A DNA stretch of 64,000 nt, taken from the NCBI GenBank assembly GCA_015146655.1, contig VKHL01000107.1, positions 37,127-101,126 of the forward strand, given 5' to 3'. The position numbers and the translations under genes are program-made. Positions 41,482 through 53,329 of this stretch are shown here, piece by piece. Each line of letters opens with the position of its first letter. The stretch's first letter is position 1. The notes under the pieces are model-generated. The model was not told where the DNA came from, did no database searches, and saw only the letters and a list, made by a program, of their open reading frames with translations. Source of the stretch: Ochromonas danica. Its lineage: Eukaryota > Sar > Chrysophyceae > Chromulinales > Chromulinaceae.

Positions 41482-42141
41482 TCATCTAGACGGCTTGAAG
41501 ACTCTCTTGAAGTCAGAGTAACCAGCGCCGTGATCCTGTACAGTTCGTTCTCGTAGGCTGTCATAGATCTGCCGAATTGTGAGTCTGTCTCGCATATTTC
41601 CTTGGCAGAGGTATTCCCAGAGGAAGACACTCCCTAGCAGACAGTCCTCATCGCGGATGGCCGCTAATTTGACGGTGTTTGGCATCCCCAGGAAGGACCT
41701 CGGCTGCATGCCAGCCAGGGCGGAAATGAAGCTTTCCCTCCCAACATCCTTCTCCCAGCAAGCATCCGTAAAGGATCGCGAGTCAACAAGGCGGCTATAG
41801 AAGGCAGACTGGTGCTCTCTCCCATCCGCTAGTTTGCGGAAGGGGTAGAGCGGCAACCACTTGGGAGCAGAGGCCGTCATCTCATCAAAGACCGATGAAT
41901 AAGCACAATTCTCACATCCTGAATGACAGCATATCGCAAGCTCAGGAGTCCCGGCCCCGGGGATGTCCAGGAGGATTCGCTGCTCTGCCAGGCGGGAGAA
42001 AAGAGACACGATGGCTGGCTCTGACAGGGAAGAGACAGCTGCCGGCGCCTCCCAAGCAATAGCAGTTGGGAAGAAGAGAAGCTCCAGCAAAAAGAGTGCC
42101 AGGAAGCAGATCATCTGGATGTTGCAGACAATCCACGTCAT
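41482..42141 (-). CDS. Secretory or plastid-targeted Cys-motif protein
   Basis: Single exon, 219 residues, ATG at 42141. A hydrophobic leader (MICFLALFLLELLFFPTAIA) ends at AIAWEAPAAV. The next notable element is CCHSGCENCAYSSVFDEM followed by PKWLPLYPFRKLADGREHQS. The C-x3-C-x2-C spacing suggests a metal or redox centre. I recall similar unnamed proteins in diatoms and other algae, but cannot name the family. The W after AIA could act as the aromatic residue required at the start of a plastid transit peptide in ochrophytes. The gene lies 177 bp head-to-head with the Mpv17 gene. Confidence 0.65.
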   Translation of the reverse strand: MTWIVCNIQMICFLALFLLELLFFPTAIAWEAPAAVSSLSEPAIVSLFSRLAEQRILLDIPGAGTPELAICCHSGCENCAYSSVFDEMTASAPKWLPLYPFRKLADGREHQSAFYSRLVDSRSFTDACWEKDVGRESFISALAGMQPRSFLGMPNTVKLAAIRDEDCLLGSVFLWEYLCQGNMRDRLTIRQIYDSLRERTVQDHGAGYSDFKRVFKPSR

Positions 42142-42318
42142 TGCTCAACAATGGGCTTGCAACCAACCTCCATCATTCAAGTTGGAATCCATAGTATTTC
42201 CATGGAACTTCCTCTGTGCCTCCTCTTCTGCTGGGGAAGAGGTGTGGGGTGGTGATCGAAATGCTCTCAGATCATTTGACACTCAAACCATCTCCAGTAC
42301 CAGTTAGGGTTCTGCAAG
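42142..42318. promoter_or_regulatory. Bidirectional promoter gap (Cys-motif / Mpv17)
   Basis: The 177-nt gap lies between outward start codons. No TATA box or repeat is evident. Confidence 0.4.
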
Positions 42319-42888
42319 ATGGCTGCTCGACTGTTCAGCTTTTACACAAATTTGATGGCCAAGGCGCCCATCGTGACGAACTGCGCCACTGGCTTCTTCA
42401 TAGCTGGTCTGGGAGACTATCTGTCGCAGAGATACTTTGAGCGCCAGTCAGAGCCTGTCTTCTCGTGGAATCACTCGCGCTCGTTAGATATGGGCATTAT
42501 CAGAGCTGCTGTCATCACCCCCTTTGTGCTGCGGTGGTATCCCTTCCTGGTATGGGCATGTCCAGGAAGTGGTGCGGTCAGAGTGCTGGGCCGGGTGGTC
42601 ATCGACCAACTCATAGGCTCGCCCTCTGTCATCATCTTGGTCTTCATGGCCAACGCAACCTTGCAGGGAGATCTCAGAGGACTGCCCGACCGCCTGCGCC
42701 AGCAGTTTGCCGTGACTTGGAGGACTGGCTTGCAGTACTGGCCCATCGTGCACAGCTTCAACTTCGGCTTTGTTCCGCTCCACCACCAGCCGCTATTTGC
42801 TCACTTCGCTAGCGTTTATTGGAACGCGGTGCTGAGCTACTATGCCAATCTGAAGGACGACGAGCGCGAGACTCGAGCGTTACTTTAA
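42319..42888 (+). CDS. Mpv17/PMP22-family membrane protein
   Basis: Single exon, 189 residues. Family landmarks are LFSFYTNLMAKAPIVTNCAT, then GLGDYLSQRYFE, IRAAVITPFVLRWYPFL, and near the end FAVTWRTGLQYWPIVHSFNF and SVYWNAVLSYY. The W-x-V/P-x-x-x-x-x-N-F signature is present. Members are four-helix proteins of mitochondrial inner or peroxisomal membranes, linked to channel activity and metabolite balance. No cleavable presequence is seen. An AATAAA lies at 42987, about 100 nt after the stop. Confidence 0.9.
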   Translation: MAARLFSFYTNLMAKAPIVTNCATGFFIAGLGDYLSQRYFERQSEPVFSWNHSRSLDMGIIRAAVITPFVLRWYPFLVWACPGSGAVRVLGRVVIDQLIGSPSVIILVFMANATLQGDLRGLPDRLRQQFAVTWRTGLQYWPIVHSFNFGFVPLHHQPLFAHFASVYWNAVLSYYANLKDDERETRALL

Positions 42889-43334
42889 TCTTCTGCAGAC
42901 TAGTCGACAGTTTAGTTTAGTTCACTTTAGTTTAGTTAGCGACAACTTCGTTTTGTTTTGTTTTGTTTTCTTGTGTTAATGATGTAAATAAAGATAAGCG
43001 CATTTAAAGCTCTTATTTGTGTCTTAGTGGTGCGCATGATAAGATATGTGGATGTCAATATCATCCACTTTCTTCTCCTGGTCATCTAGAACAACCAACA
43101 AGAATATACTTGTATCTGACTAGACCTGATCTTGTTTGATCTTGTTTGCGAATACTCTGCTCGCCCTATCTATGGCATTTGCTTCGACTTACTCCATAAA
43201 TAAAGCGTACCCCTTCATGAGGTCTTCGATGCTGGCCTAATCTCAGTTGAGTGACTTGCAACAGACCGCTAGCCCATCGCAGCTATTCAATCGACATCAA
43301 TCTCCTTCCTGGGCACTCATGCTAGGCTATAATA
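42889..43334. other. Convergent gap
   Basis: The 446-nt gap holds ttttgttttgttttgttttc at 42952-42970 and a likely polyadenylation AATAAA at 42987. It separates Mpv17 from the 3' end of the IQ gene. Confidence 0.45.
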
Positions 43335-46300
43335 TTATAAAGCTGCTTGAATGAAGTCTCCTCCTTGAATCCTCTTGAGCAAGACGACATCCAACAGGGC
43401 GGTCTCATCATCCACTTGACTTTCCAGACTTGTGTTATTGCTCCAACTGCCTCTGCCTGATCCTGCTGACTTGCTGGCCGTGCGATGAACGAGCAAATGA
43501 GCCAGAAGACGAGTCTCTGCAAGAGTCAAGGGAGCTTCCGATTGGCTGGCCAGTTTGATGGTGAACTCAGTCGCGCTAGCACTACCTGTGGGGAAAGGTG
43601 CCAGCATGGAAGAAAGCATGGAAGGTACCAAACGAAACCAAACTTGCAATCTCTTTTGCAAGTTCCGAAAGGATGGCAAGCAGCACAGCATAGCCAAGAT
43701 AGCTTTGGTGTTCGCTTCCATGGCCTGGTCTTCCCAACTAGAATAGCTAACCAATAGCCGAGCGACTCGTTGAGCTCCATCGGCTGCTGCTTCAGGGCTA
43801 ATTGACGCCATCTCTCTGCTGTTACTGACACTGGGGCCATCTTGAGTTACGATGAAAACATGATCGGGGCAAAGCTTGAGCAGAACTGTGGCCAATGTCT
43901 TGATGGTCAAGGAAGAAGTTGGGTCAGGTATTGTGAGTCCCAGAGCGCGTTCTTGATTGGCGACAATATTGATCATCGAGGAACAAACTTCTTGTGGATT
44001 AGTTGCAGCTTTAGATGCTTTGCGTACAATATAAGCACGAACTTTGGAGAGGATGAGGAAAGTGTCAAATTGATCGGTGGGAAGCCGTTGAATCCAAAGG
44101 TCTTCGCAGATGCCAGCCAAGGCAGAGAGACGCACCACTGGCATCCCACTACTATCACTCCCGCTGCTACCCCCACCTTCACTGGCACCACTACCGACAC
44201 TCAAGAGAGAGACTAGCATGGTCAACTGAATGAGACCGTGGACCTCATCCTCAGACAGTTCGCGATCATCCTCTCCCCCTCTGGAGCCTGTCGTGGTGGT
44301 TTGAAAGATCATGACAAGTTCACAAAGAAGTAATGCCGCACTTTGTATGTCCAGCTCTAAAGCCTCCACACTCAAAGTACTATCTAAAGGCTTGTTCAAT
44401 GCGAACCTCTGTAGCCACGACAGCAACGGCTTGGTCCCCACAATCTCCAGCAGCCAGGTGAGAGCCTCATATGCAGCACTCTACAAGACACACATTCGAT
44501 CAGTCATAACCGAGATAATCAATCGAAAACGAAGGCAACCCACTGTACCTTACGAAAGTTAGTAATGTCAGCTTGAAGCGCAGAGTTGACTAACGTCAGC
44601 ATGTGACAACGTTGGCTTTTGAATCGCTTCTCCACTTCGACCAAGACATCAATGCTGCGTTCATTGGGTGCGGGGTAGTGCCGGTCGATTCTCCCACTTC
44701 CAGTGAAGTCTGGTAATGTACTGCGCATCAAGCTTGACTCATGAGGATGACCTGCAGCACCTTCCACCAGACCGAAGCTGGCAGTCAAACTGCGGCTGAG
44801 ACTGTGACTGCCATGACTCTGTGAAGGTGTTGAAATATAATCCAAAACATCATCCTCTCCTTCTTGATGTGGGAGCTCTAGAAACGGACTCAGCAATACG
44901 GAGTCATTGATGCTATCCTCTACTCCTCCTCCTCCGCTGCCGCCTCTATTACCACTGCCAGGAGGCAAAGCACGCATCGGGCTATATCTGGTAGAAGGGT
45001 GGACAGGTGAATGTCCAACATTTGCACCGGACGGACCAACTTTCTCAGCAGCAACAGGAGTGTTAGCCATGGAGACATTGCGGTATCCGATGGGCTCTTG
45101 TAACTGCACTGAATCGTGTTCACCAGCCACTTGCGGAGCAAATCGAACTCGATCTCCTCTGTTAAATGCCGAAGAGAGATGGGATGGTTGGTGGAGAGCA
45201 GAGGGTGGCACAGGCACACGCGCAGATGACTGCGCGGACCCACTGCCTCCATCACGAGATGATCGCGAAGACAACGACTCAGTTGAGATCATCAATCCAC
45301 CTTTCACTTGCGAAAGGTCCAGTAAGGGAGTGGAAGGTGTCTTCTTCGTCGATCCCTTCGAAGCAACAGCGGCGGTGGTGGCGGTGCTTTTGGTCGAAGA
45401 AGTTGGGGGCAACTGTGATGATTGAGCCATGACACTTGATTTGATCATCGAGCCGGCAATAACATCGTTTGGTGCTACTAATCGATGGAAATGATCAGTT
45501 AAGCCATTTCCACCACCTCCTGCGCTGGTATTCGCAGTGGAAGGTGTGTTGAGGCTGCTTCCTGGTGTAAGTCTGGCTCCATGTAACAGATTTTGATTAT
45601 GAGCACTGTTTTGCTTGTTTAGAGGCTGGGCAACCGCATCAAGCGTCCATCCTTCCTTAGCCATGGGTCGATTGCGTGCGAAAATGCTGTCATTCTGGGC
45701 AATTGCTCCATTGGCAAAGGGAGTTGGTGGCTGCCTCTTCGCCTCCATCTTGGCCATAATATCTCTACCAACAGCAGATGAGAGAGAAGAAAGCGGAGGA
45801 ATAACTGGCCTGGATGACGTCTTAGGCTCTGCGAGATGAGGGGTAGGAGGAGAGGGGGAGAAAGGAGACAGAGAAGCTTTGAAGGTCGAATCCCCTCTAC
45901 TCACAGTCATCTCACTCCGTTTATGCGATGCTGGAATCGATGGCAACGCAGGTGTCATAATGCGCGGCATAACTTGTCCTGCCATCTGCTCCAGTATTCC
46001 TCCTGAATAGTAATCACCACCGTGCCTTCCTTGGCGAGGGTTATGAAGTCCATTCGGTCCAGACAATTCCTGAAGCAAATGCTGTAACGCGGTCATAACG
46101 CGTCGCTGTCTTTTCATCTCAGCGATGCGCCTCGTCGTTAGCCAACGACGAGCACAAGATTGGACTTTCACAATGGCTCGTAATCGCAGCTCTTCTAAAG
46201 ATATCTTCCTGTTCTCTTTGTCTTTCTTGGTCAATCCATGAAGACGCAATCGCCCACGCGCACCATGGCAATACTCTTCATATATTGCTTTGGCAAGATC

Positions 46301-49300
46301 ATCTTGCTCTGCCTTGACCAAGTTACACTGTGTTTCGATACGTTGCTTGCGCTGATTTGAACTTTGTGAGGCTGAATAAATACCTCGGAGTAGTTCAAAA
46401 CGATCTTTCATCGGTTGGGAAGATGAAGAAGAAGAAGTGGCCAAGTGTTGCTGAAGTTCTGGTGCATTTGACAAAACATTTGATGGTTGGCAAGCATAGG
46501 TGACCCATTGTAAAGACTCGTCTCCATCAAGATCATTGGCCCAGTCACCGGCCAGATGTCGGAATGATGATGCCCCATTCGCAGTTGCTAAGAAATGAGA
46601 TTGTGGAGCTGCAGGTTGGCCCTTGTTCTGTTCTCTATTGCTTCCATTATCCTGATCGAAGCGTGGTAAATAAACAGCACTCCACTTAGACGAATCCAAC
46701 ACTGCTTTCTTAGCTATCAGATGGCGTTGAATTGCTCTTTCTAATCGATCAACATCACTGCCAACGTTGCTCCTCTTCTCATCGAGTTGATAATGTTCCT
46801 GGACCATCCAATCTCTGGCAGCTTTTTGGTCGGGGTTGAGCTGTTCGGAACTGGAGGGACTATGATTGATTGCAGCTGCCATAGTCTGCAGTGATGGCGG
46901 CTGAGAAAGATTGGACAACCTGCTAGTACAACTATTCAACAGCTTGTAACGAACAGCCTGCACAACATTAAGGTAACAATCAAGTAACAACGACCTATGA
47001 ATGTTGCAGAAGGTGGAATGTTTAGTACCTGATCATCAGCCATGTAGTCTTTATCTTGTTGATAGTCATACAAGAGATCTTGAACTTTCTGTTGTGCAAA
47101 GACAAGAGCTTGATACTGTCTACGAACACCAGCCTCTATGCCACTGTTCTTGTTCTCATTGTCAATCCGCTGTAACAACAGAGTAATCAACAATGCATGT
47201 CTCTAGTGGAATGACAGAGAAATCTCATCAGACATACCTGCAAAGCCTGATCGCGAATTCGTTGATGAAGATAAGTTAAGCCCAAAGTGTGGTCTGGATG
47301 GGAGAAGTCAGGTTTGCTGTGCAAGATCTTCTCTTCGGAGGACGATTGCTGTCTTGTCAGAGAATTCTTGACAAAAGAAAAGAGTTTCGATCTTTCCCTT
47401 TGCTCTTTCGCTTCCTCTTGCTCAACCTCGCGACTTCTCCGAATGGCCTTTTGCATCTCAATTCCTTTCTAATTAACGTCAAGAAGAGAGAGAAGAGGGA
47501 AGAGTCACTTAGAAACACACCACAATTTGTAGTGGGAGAAAGGTTGCCGTCTCACCTGGCCCAGTGCAGTAATGCGAGCTCCAGATCTCCTCGTGTGTTG
47601 ACTGGAAAAGGCTCTCTCCTCATGGCCAGACCGTCGTCTCCAGGCTCGTTGAATCACTTTCGCGTTTGAGTTGCGCTGAAGAGCTTCAAACTTCGTGAAG
47701 TGCTCAGAACCCATCCTCTTAAGAAGATTCAAATCTTTTTCTCGGTTGCGAATCCGTCTGTCATCCAGGGAAAGACAAATTCATCAGAAAGCCCATGAAC
47801 AACCAAGCAATATCATGACCAATACCTCATGCGGTCGCTGCTCTCTTTCCTCTCTTGTTGCTTTAACCTAAACTTTGACAATTGTCTTGAGAAGGTTGTC
47901 TGCTCTTTCTTCCCTCGAAAAATGCGTTGGATATCTATCGCGGCAAGATGCTTGCGCCACAACATCTTCCGAGCAAATCTACGAGATTAAATTAGTCGTT
48001 GAGGTGAGCACGTTAGTTGGAGTTCAACGTAGAGACTGCACTTACTTTCCCCTCCAGGCTGATTGGATCTTCAAAGCGCTAACTTCAGGAGTCAATGGTA
48101 TGTATGGCTGTCCTCTGCTATCAGCTGGAGGCGGTCCTCGGCCTTTGCGAAAGAAAGACCAAGGCCATTTTTGCTTCTTTTCCTTCTTCGCCTTGTCAAC
48201 TTTCTTGCCTCCAGAGTTATCCACATTGTCCTCTTTCTTATCTTTCAAAGATTCCTGCTGCTCATTGCGAGCAGTCGCACTGGCTGAAGAAGCCAGCTGA
48301 GTGTCTCTCGTGGGTGGGATTTGGCCAGGAGTGGTAAGGGAAAGTTGAGGAGTTTTCTCGCCCGTGTTATCTTGCACTTCATGAGATACTCCTTGCTGCT
48401 GGTGAGTGCCTCTGGGAGTCTCAATGCCAGAAGAGGGAGAGTCAGAAGGTTGAGCCGGAGCAGCAGCGGGAGCTTGCGCTTGCGATTGGGGACTATCTAC
48501 GTCCGCTTTATTCTTCTTGGAGGATCCGAAAAAAGGATTCAATAAGTCGCCCGCCTTGCTTAAGATTGATTTCTTCTCTTTCTGGGATGGGGTAGGCTCC
48601 TTCTGAGACTTCTCCTTCTCCTCGTCATTCTTGAGAGAAGGGGCGACTGCTTCCTTTGTGTTTGCTTCCAATTTATTGGATGAAGGGGAGCCTTCATCTT
48701 TCGGTATAGTGCTAGAAGGCTGATCGTGGATGTCGCTGGCGGATGGAACAGTTGCGGCAAACGAAGACGCTGAGGGTTCATCCTTTCTCCCCGCACCTTT
48801 CGTAGAATCAGTAGTTTTGGAACTGGGGCCATCCAGGTTTTGCTGACCAGATGCAGCACTCCTCGTGGAGTCACGATCCATTTCCCTCTTGCCCTTGTCT
48901 TCCTCGTTGTCACGTGTTGCAATGTGCGCATCTTCTTTACCGCTGCTCTTCGCTACACCAGACTCAAAGTGTTGCTTTGGTACATCCTGTGCTTTGGCCT
49001 GCTGAAAGCTAGTAGTGCTTGGGACTCTTTCAGAAGTGACTGCACTATCTTGTTGAGCTTCTCCTTCAACAGGAACGGTTTTAGTTGCGACAGCAATCTC
49101 CACGTTTGACTCTGTTTGATCTGAAGGAACGGACTTCTGGAAAGATTTTCGTTGCCATGGCTTGGCTGCAATACCTTCTTGTTGCTTATTTGAGGTTGAC
49201 TCAGCTGAGGTGGGCACAGTATCACCACCTAAAGGTTTCTTGTCAACGACCAACACATCGTCAGCTGATCCACTCTCATTGCCTCCTGACTTCTTCACAG

Positions 49301-50009
49301 ACTTGCGCTGCCATGGCTTGGGGGCCACACCTCCTTCTGCCTTATTTGATCCACCAGGAGGAGTTTCTCCACCAGAATTACTTCCTCCTCCGCGACTGGG
49401 TCGTCGCTCAACCACGAGCACCTCAGCATCTGACCCACTCTCATTGCCTTCAGACTTCTTGACCACTTTTCGTTGCCATGGCTTGGAGACATCACCCTCC
49501 AGTTGTTGTTTTCTGGAAGTCCCTTCTGTCGAGTCGCCTGCCTCTGCAGACTGTACAGCTGAACTGCCATCCTTTCCAGCAGGGGGTTTCTTGTCAACGA
49601 CCAACACATCGTCAACTGATCCACTCTCATTGCCTCCTGACTTCTTCACAGACTTGCGCTGCCATGGCTTGGGGGCCACACCTCCTTCTGCCTTATTTGA
49701 TCCACCAGATCCTTCGGGAGGAGTTTCTCCACCAGAATTACTTCCTCCTCCACGACTGGGTCGTCGCTCAACAACGAGCACCTCAGCATCTGACCCACTC
49801 TCATTGCCTTCAGACTTCTTGATCACTTTGCGTTGCCATGGTTTGGGAGTGGCTTCGGTATTCGCCGCTGTGGAAGATCCTTTCCCACTTCCAGTTGATT
49901 TCGCTTCAGATTGCACTTCTTCAGCTATATTTTCTTTGCTGTCCCGCCTGAAAGAAGACTTCCTCGAAAGACTTCCATCCTTGTCGACAGACTTGTCTTC
50001 GCTTGACAT
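43335..50009 (-). CDS. Giant IQ-motif repeat protein (2,081 residues)
   Basis: Seven minus-strand exons: 50009-48046, 47978-47826, 47757-47556, 47468-47238, 47169-47029, 46957-44549 and 44480-43335. Phases agree throughout. The N-terminal 655 residues are disordered and hold five KPWQRK-x-x-KKS-x-GNESGS repeats, each continuing to VLVV-x-x-x-P. Four IQ-type calmodulin-binding motifs follow: LKIQSAWRGK (across intron 1), IDIQRIFRGKK, KVIQRAWRRR and VKVQSCARRWLTTRR. The middle has coiled coil (REVEQEEAKEQRERSK) and a long Ser/Pro-rich stretch. The last 380 residues (from SAAYEALTWLLEIVG) are helical and look folded, perhaps armadillo-like. I know no protein with this architecture. A calmodulin-regulated scaffold, possibly cytoskeletal or ciliary, is inference. 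Confidence 0.78.
49220..49850. repeat. Nested coding repeat in the IQ gene
   Basis: Two ~260-bp blocks (about 49225-49485 and 49583-49845) are close to identical. Each encodes two KPWQRK units in the order of the ERRP form and the DKKP form. The second-order repeat shows recent internal duplication. Confidence 0.85.
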
Positions 50010-50319
50010 GACAAGGAAAACAGTGAGAGAAGGACTCGATTGAACAATTCAAAACTTGCCCAAGCACGTGGTCAAAACTCGCCTTTTAAGAGATTTTTCT
50101 CCTCTTTCCTCATTAAGATGTGTGAGTTGCGGGCATTTTGTTTCTTTGATGTGGTGCAGTAAAGTGATGTAGACTACGGTATTTATTGCCATATCTACTA
50201 ATTCATAATTTAGAGCTCAATAGAGTTTATAAATATAACTAACAATAACTGGGCAGCAAAAGATACATTGAAGTGCAAATAAACCACACAATAAATATGG
50301 AAATATAAACAAATTGGGA
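50010..50319. other. Gap before the tandem gene cluster
   Basis: This 310-nt AT-rich region carries sequence at 50217-50310 that recurs, diverged, at 52095-52180 and 53927-54010 (cagcaaaagatac-ttgaagtgcaaa). That segment is the 3' flank of the duplicated unit. Confidence 0.6.
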
Positions 50320-51554
50320 TCAAACCGTAATAGCGGGGATAAACTGAAGAATCTGCGATTCATGGTGCCACGTTTCAAACTCGACACACTGGACCCTGTT
50401 GTGAGAATCCAGGAACAAGGAAGCCAAACCTCTCCCACAAAATCGAAGAAGGGCAACATTCGCGACAGCCATATTGCCCTCCATGTCAGTCTCATTGCAA
50501 ACCAGTGATCCAAACTTGGGTTCACTCGGAGAGTGGCTATGCAAAGAATTCGAACACGAATAATCTGTTGTTTTCGAGTCGTCTGTAACAGAAAAATCAT
50601 CCCAAGAAGCTGAGGCCAAAAGTGCATTGAAGGTCTCGTCTTCGTCAGAAGAAGGGAATTGGCAATCGATTTCACAGTCCGGAGAAAAGCTCGAACTGAG
50701 CAGCGACTGCTCATCTCCACTATCCTCTATGGATCCACATGATTCATCTGATGAAGTTTCCAAGCGTGTGCCAGACAGCTGATACTGGAAGCTGATTACT
50801 GCCGTGCCATCTGATCGCACGCGTAGGTTCGTCACATTGCCCACATCGAAAGCAATATCTGGAGTCTTGCCCACACTCTGACTCCAAAATGTAATGATGT
50901 TGCTCATCCCCGATACCACAAAGTTCGGTTTACCTTTCTTAACAAGCTCGGCTACAGAGAAAGAAGAAAGAGAAAGAAGTCAGAAATCTACTTGGAAGAC
51001 TGGCATTCTCATTGTTTGCTTCGCTCACCTGAACTTTGTTTTCGAAACATTGAGTCTGGTCGACAATATTGCATCAAGTACTGCTTCATCAATGATTCGT
51101 TTCCCGAGTTGAAAACATTGCGGAAAATAGTAGCATAGTCTCGCCGGATGTCATTCTTGAGGATCTTGGGCAACACCACATGCTTGATTAGCCGACCATT
51201 CTTACGGCGATTGAAGTAGATACCACCATTGGGACCAAGAGAGGCTCTGGAGTCCGAGAGATTGCGCTTCTTGGCTTTCTTGGTCTCTTCAGTTGGAGGA
51301 CTGTCAAAGGAAACAGCAAAACTAGATCAACAAACAGCGCAACCCCTTGTTAGCAACCATGTTGCAAGAACAGCAAGTGCTCTTACTTGTAGCATCCAGT
51401 AAACTCGCAATTCTGTTCCAATAGCTCTTTCTCTGCAGTCTCCTTCCCATCAGATCCTTCACAGCATTAATTCACTGTTATGGACCATGACAGATGTCAT
51501 TGGTAAAAGCAGGCGAAGCTTACCAGGGAGAGGGACATCAATAACATCACGCAT
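50320..51554 (-). CDS. Tandem paralogue A (possible SnoaL/NTF2-like protein)
   Basis: Four minus-strand exons, 51554-51524, 51456-51387, 51300-51029 and 50951-50320; 334 residues. The N-terminal part is basic (EETKKAKKRNLSDSRASLGP) and leads to RLIKHVVLPKILKNDIRRDY, ATIFRNVFNSGNESLMKQYL and a C-R-P-D-S-M-F segment. The second half holds DIAFDVGNVTNLRVRSDGTA then VISFQYQLSGTRLE, a beta-rich stretch followed by Ser/Asp-rich sequence and SLFLDSHNRVQCVEFE. This resembles SnoaL/NTF2-like domains in stramenopile regulatory proteins, but it is a weak assignment. Relative to B and C it keeps about 24 extra residues in the acidic region. Nuclear location is suggested by the basic stretch. Confidence 0.7.
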
Positions 51555-52173
51555 GCCTTCAAAATCAAACAAGAATATTCTTGGAGAGGCAATGGCAGAT
51601 TACTGGATTGTTTTTGCTGTCTCCATTTTCTTCTCATGTTTGATCACACCGCCTTCCTCGGCACCTCGCGACAGTGGGTCTGGGAACACCGTGGAACAGA
51701 GGTGAATGGATTCCGTTACGGCGGTCAGTAATTCCATGGAATGGAATGGTGGTTGGGTTGGGGCATGAAAAGAAAAAATGCACCCACTTCCGCTTCAAGT
51801 ACAATCTCAAGGTCTATGACCCTTTAGTGAAGTGAATACTATAGTAGACGTTGACTCAACTATCTGTATCAAAGCGATCTTGATAAAGTTACAGGAGTTT
51901 GAATTTTCCATCTTATTTGATGGAGTTTTACTTCAATAGTCTAATGAATCAAACACAATTATTTAAACTATATGATAATATTAATAACATCAAAAGTTAT
52001 CGCCTAAAACACTTCGGCACAAAAGTGCTTTACGAGCGGGTATTCATAATATAGTCTAGAGCATACAAGAGATTATAAATAAAGGTCAAGGCAACTAGTA
52101 ATAACTAGGCAGCAAAAGATACGTTGAAGTGCAAACACACGTCACAATTGTATTAGTATGAAATTTGGGATAA
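51555..52173. pseudogene. Spacer A-B with 5' fragment of the torsin-EF gene
   Basis: Sequence at about 51705-51900 matches 57017-57215, the 5' flank and first codons of the intact divergent gene (ggaggtgaatggattccg, aaatgcacccactt, tacaatctcaagg). It breaks off within ~100 nt of coding sequence and contains stops. The remainder (51955-52173) is the 3' flank of copy B. Confidence 0.75.
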
Positions 52174-52598
52174 TTAAGCAAGGAATGTGGGGATATACTG
52201 AAGAGTCTGTGACTCATGGTACGACATTTCAAACTGGACACACTGCACCCTGCTATGAGAATCAAGGAACAAGGAGGCCACACCTCTGGCGCAATATCGA
52301 TGAAAGGTGGCATTCGCGATGGCCATATTACCACCCATACCAGTCTCATTGCGAGTCAGTGAACCAAACTTTCTCGAATAATCTGTTGCTTTCGAATCAT
52401 CTGTAACAGCAAAAAGTGCATTGAAGGTCTCGTCTTCATCAGAAGAAGGATACTGACAGTCATTCTCACAGTCTGGAGAGAAGATCAAACTGAGTAATGA
52501 CTGCTCATCTTTACTTCCACATGATTCATCTGATGAAGATTCCAAACGTGTACCCGACAGCTGATACTGAAAGCTGATTACTGCCGTGCCATCTGATC
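51955..52598. repeat. Identical direct repeat, copy 1
   Basis: This segment matches 53787-54430 at an offset of 1,832 nt without a difference that I could find. It covers the 3' flank and most of the last exon of paralogue B. Confidence 0.85.
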
Positions 52599-53329
52599 GC
52601 ACGCGTAGGTTGGCCACACCGACGACATCAAAAGCAATATCTGGAGTCTTTCTCACAATTTCACTCCAAAATGTAATGATGTTGCTCATCCCCGATACCA
52701 CAAAGTTCGGTTTACCTTTCTTAACAAGCTCGGCTATACATAGAAAGAGTGAGGGCAGAAATCTACATGGAACATTGGCATTCTCCTGGTGTGCTACGCT
52801 CACCTGAATATTGTTTTCGAAACATTGAGTCTGGTCGACAATATTGCATCAAGTACTGCTTCATCAATGATTCGTTTCCCGAGTTGAAAACATTGCGGAA
52901 AATAGTAGCATAGTCTCGCCGGATGTCATTCTTGAGGATCTTGGGCAACACCACATGCTTGATTAGCCGACCATTCTTACGGCGATTGAAGTAGATACCA
53001 CCATTGGGACCAAGAGAGGCTCTGGAGTCCGAGAGATTGCGCTTCTTGGCTTTCTTGGTCTCTTCAGTTGGAGGACTGTCAAAGGAAACAGCAAAACTAG
53101 ATCAACAAACAGCGCAACCCCTTGTTAGCAACCATGTTGCAAGAACAGCAAGTGCTCTTACTTGTAGCATCCAGTAAACTCGCAATTCTGTTCCAATAGC
53201 TCTTTCTCTGCAGTCTCCTTCCCATCAGATCCTTCACAGCATTAATTCACTGTTATGGACCATGACAGATGTCATTGGTAAAAGCAGGCGAAGCTTACCA
53301 GGGAGAGGGACATCAATAACATCACGCAT
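52174..53329 (-). CDS. Tandem paralogue B, mosaic
   Basis: Exons 53329-53299, 53231-53162, 53075-52804 and 52733-52174; 310 residues, intact frame. Exons 1-3 and their introns are almost identical to copy A, whereas the distal part of exon 4 and the 3' flank are identical to copy C. The switch falls near 52600. Exon 4 lacks three short stretches present in A (ASASWDDFS, SNSLHSHSPSEP and part of SIEDSGD). The same fold and location as A are expected. Confidence 0.72.

Noticed and set aside
49162-50043. 293-residue plus-strand ORF with repeats
   Set aside because: Antisense of the repeated N-terminus of the IQ protein; the repeat periodicity is inherited.
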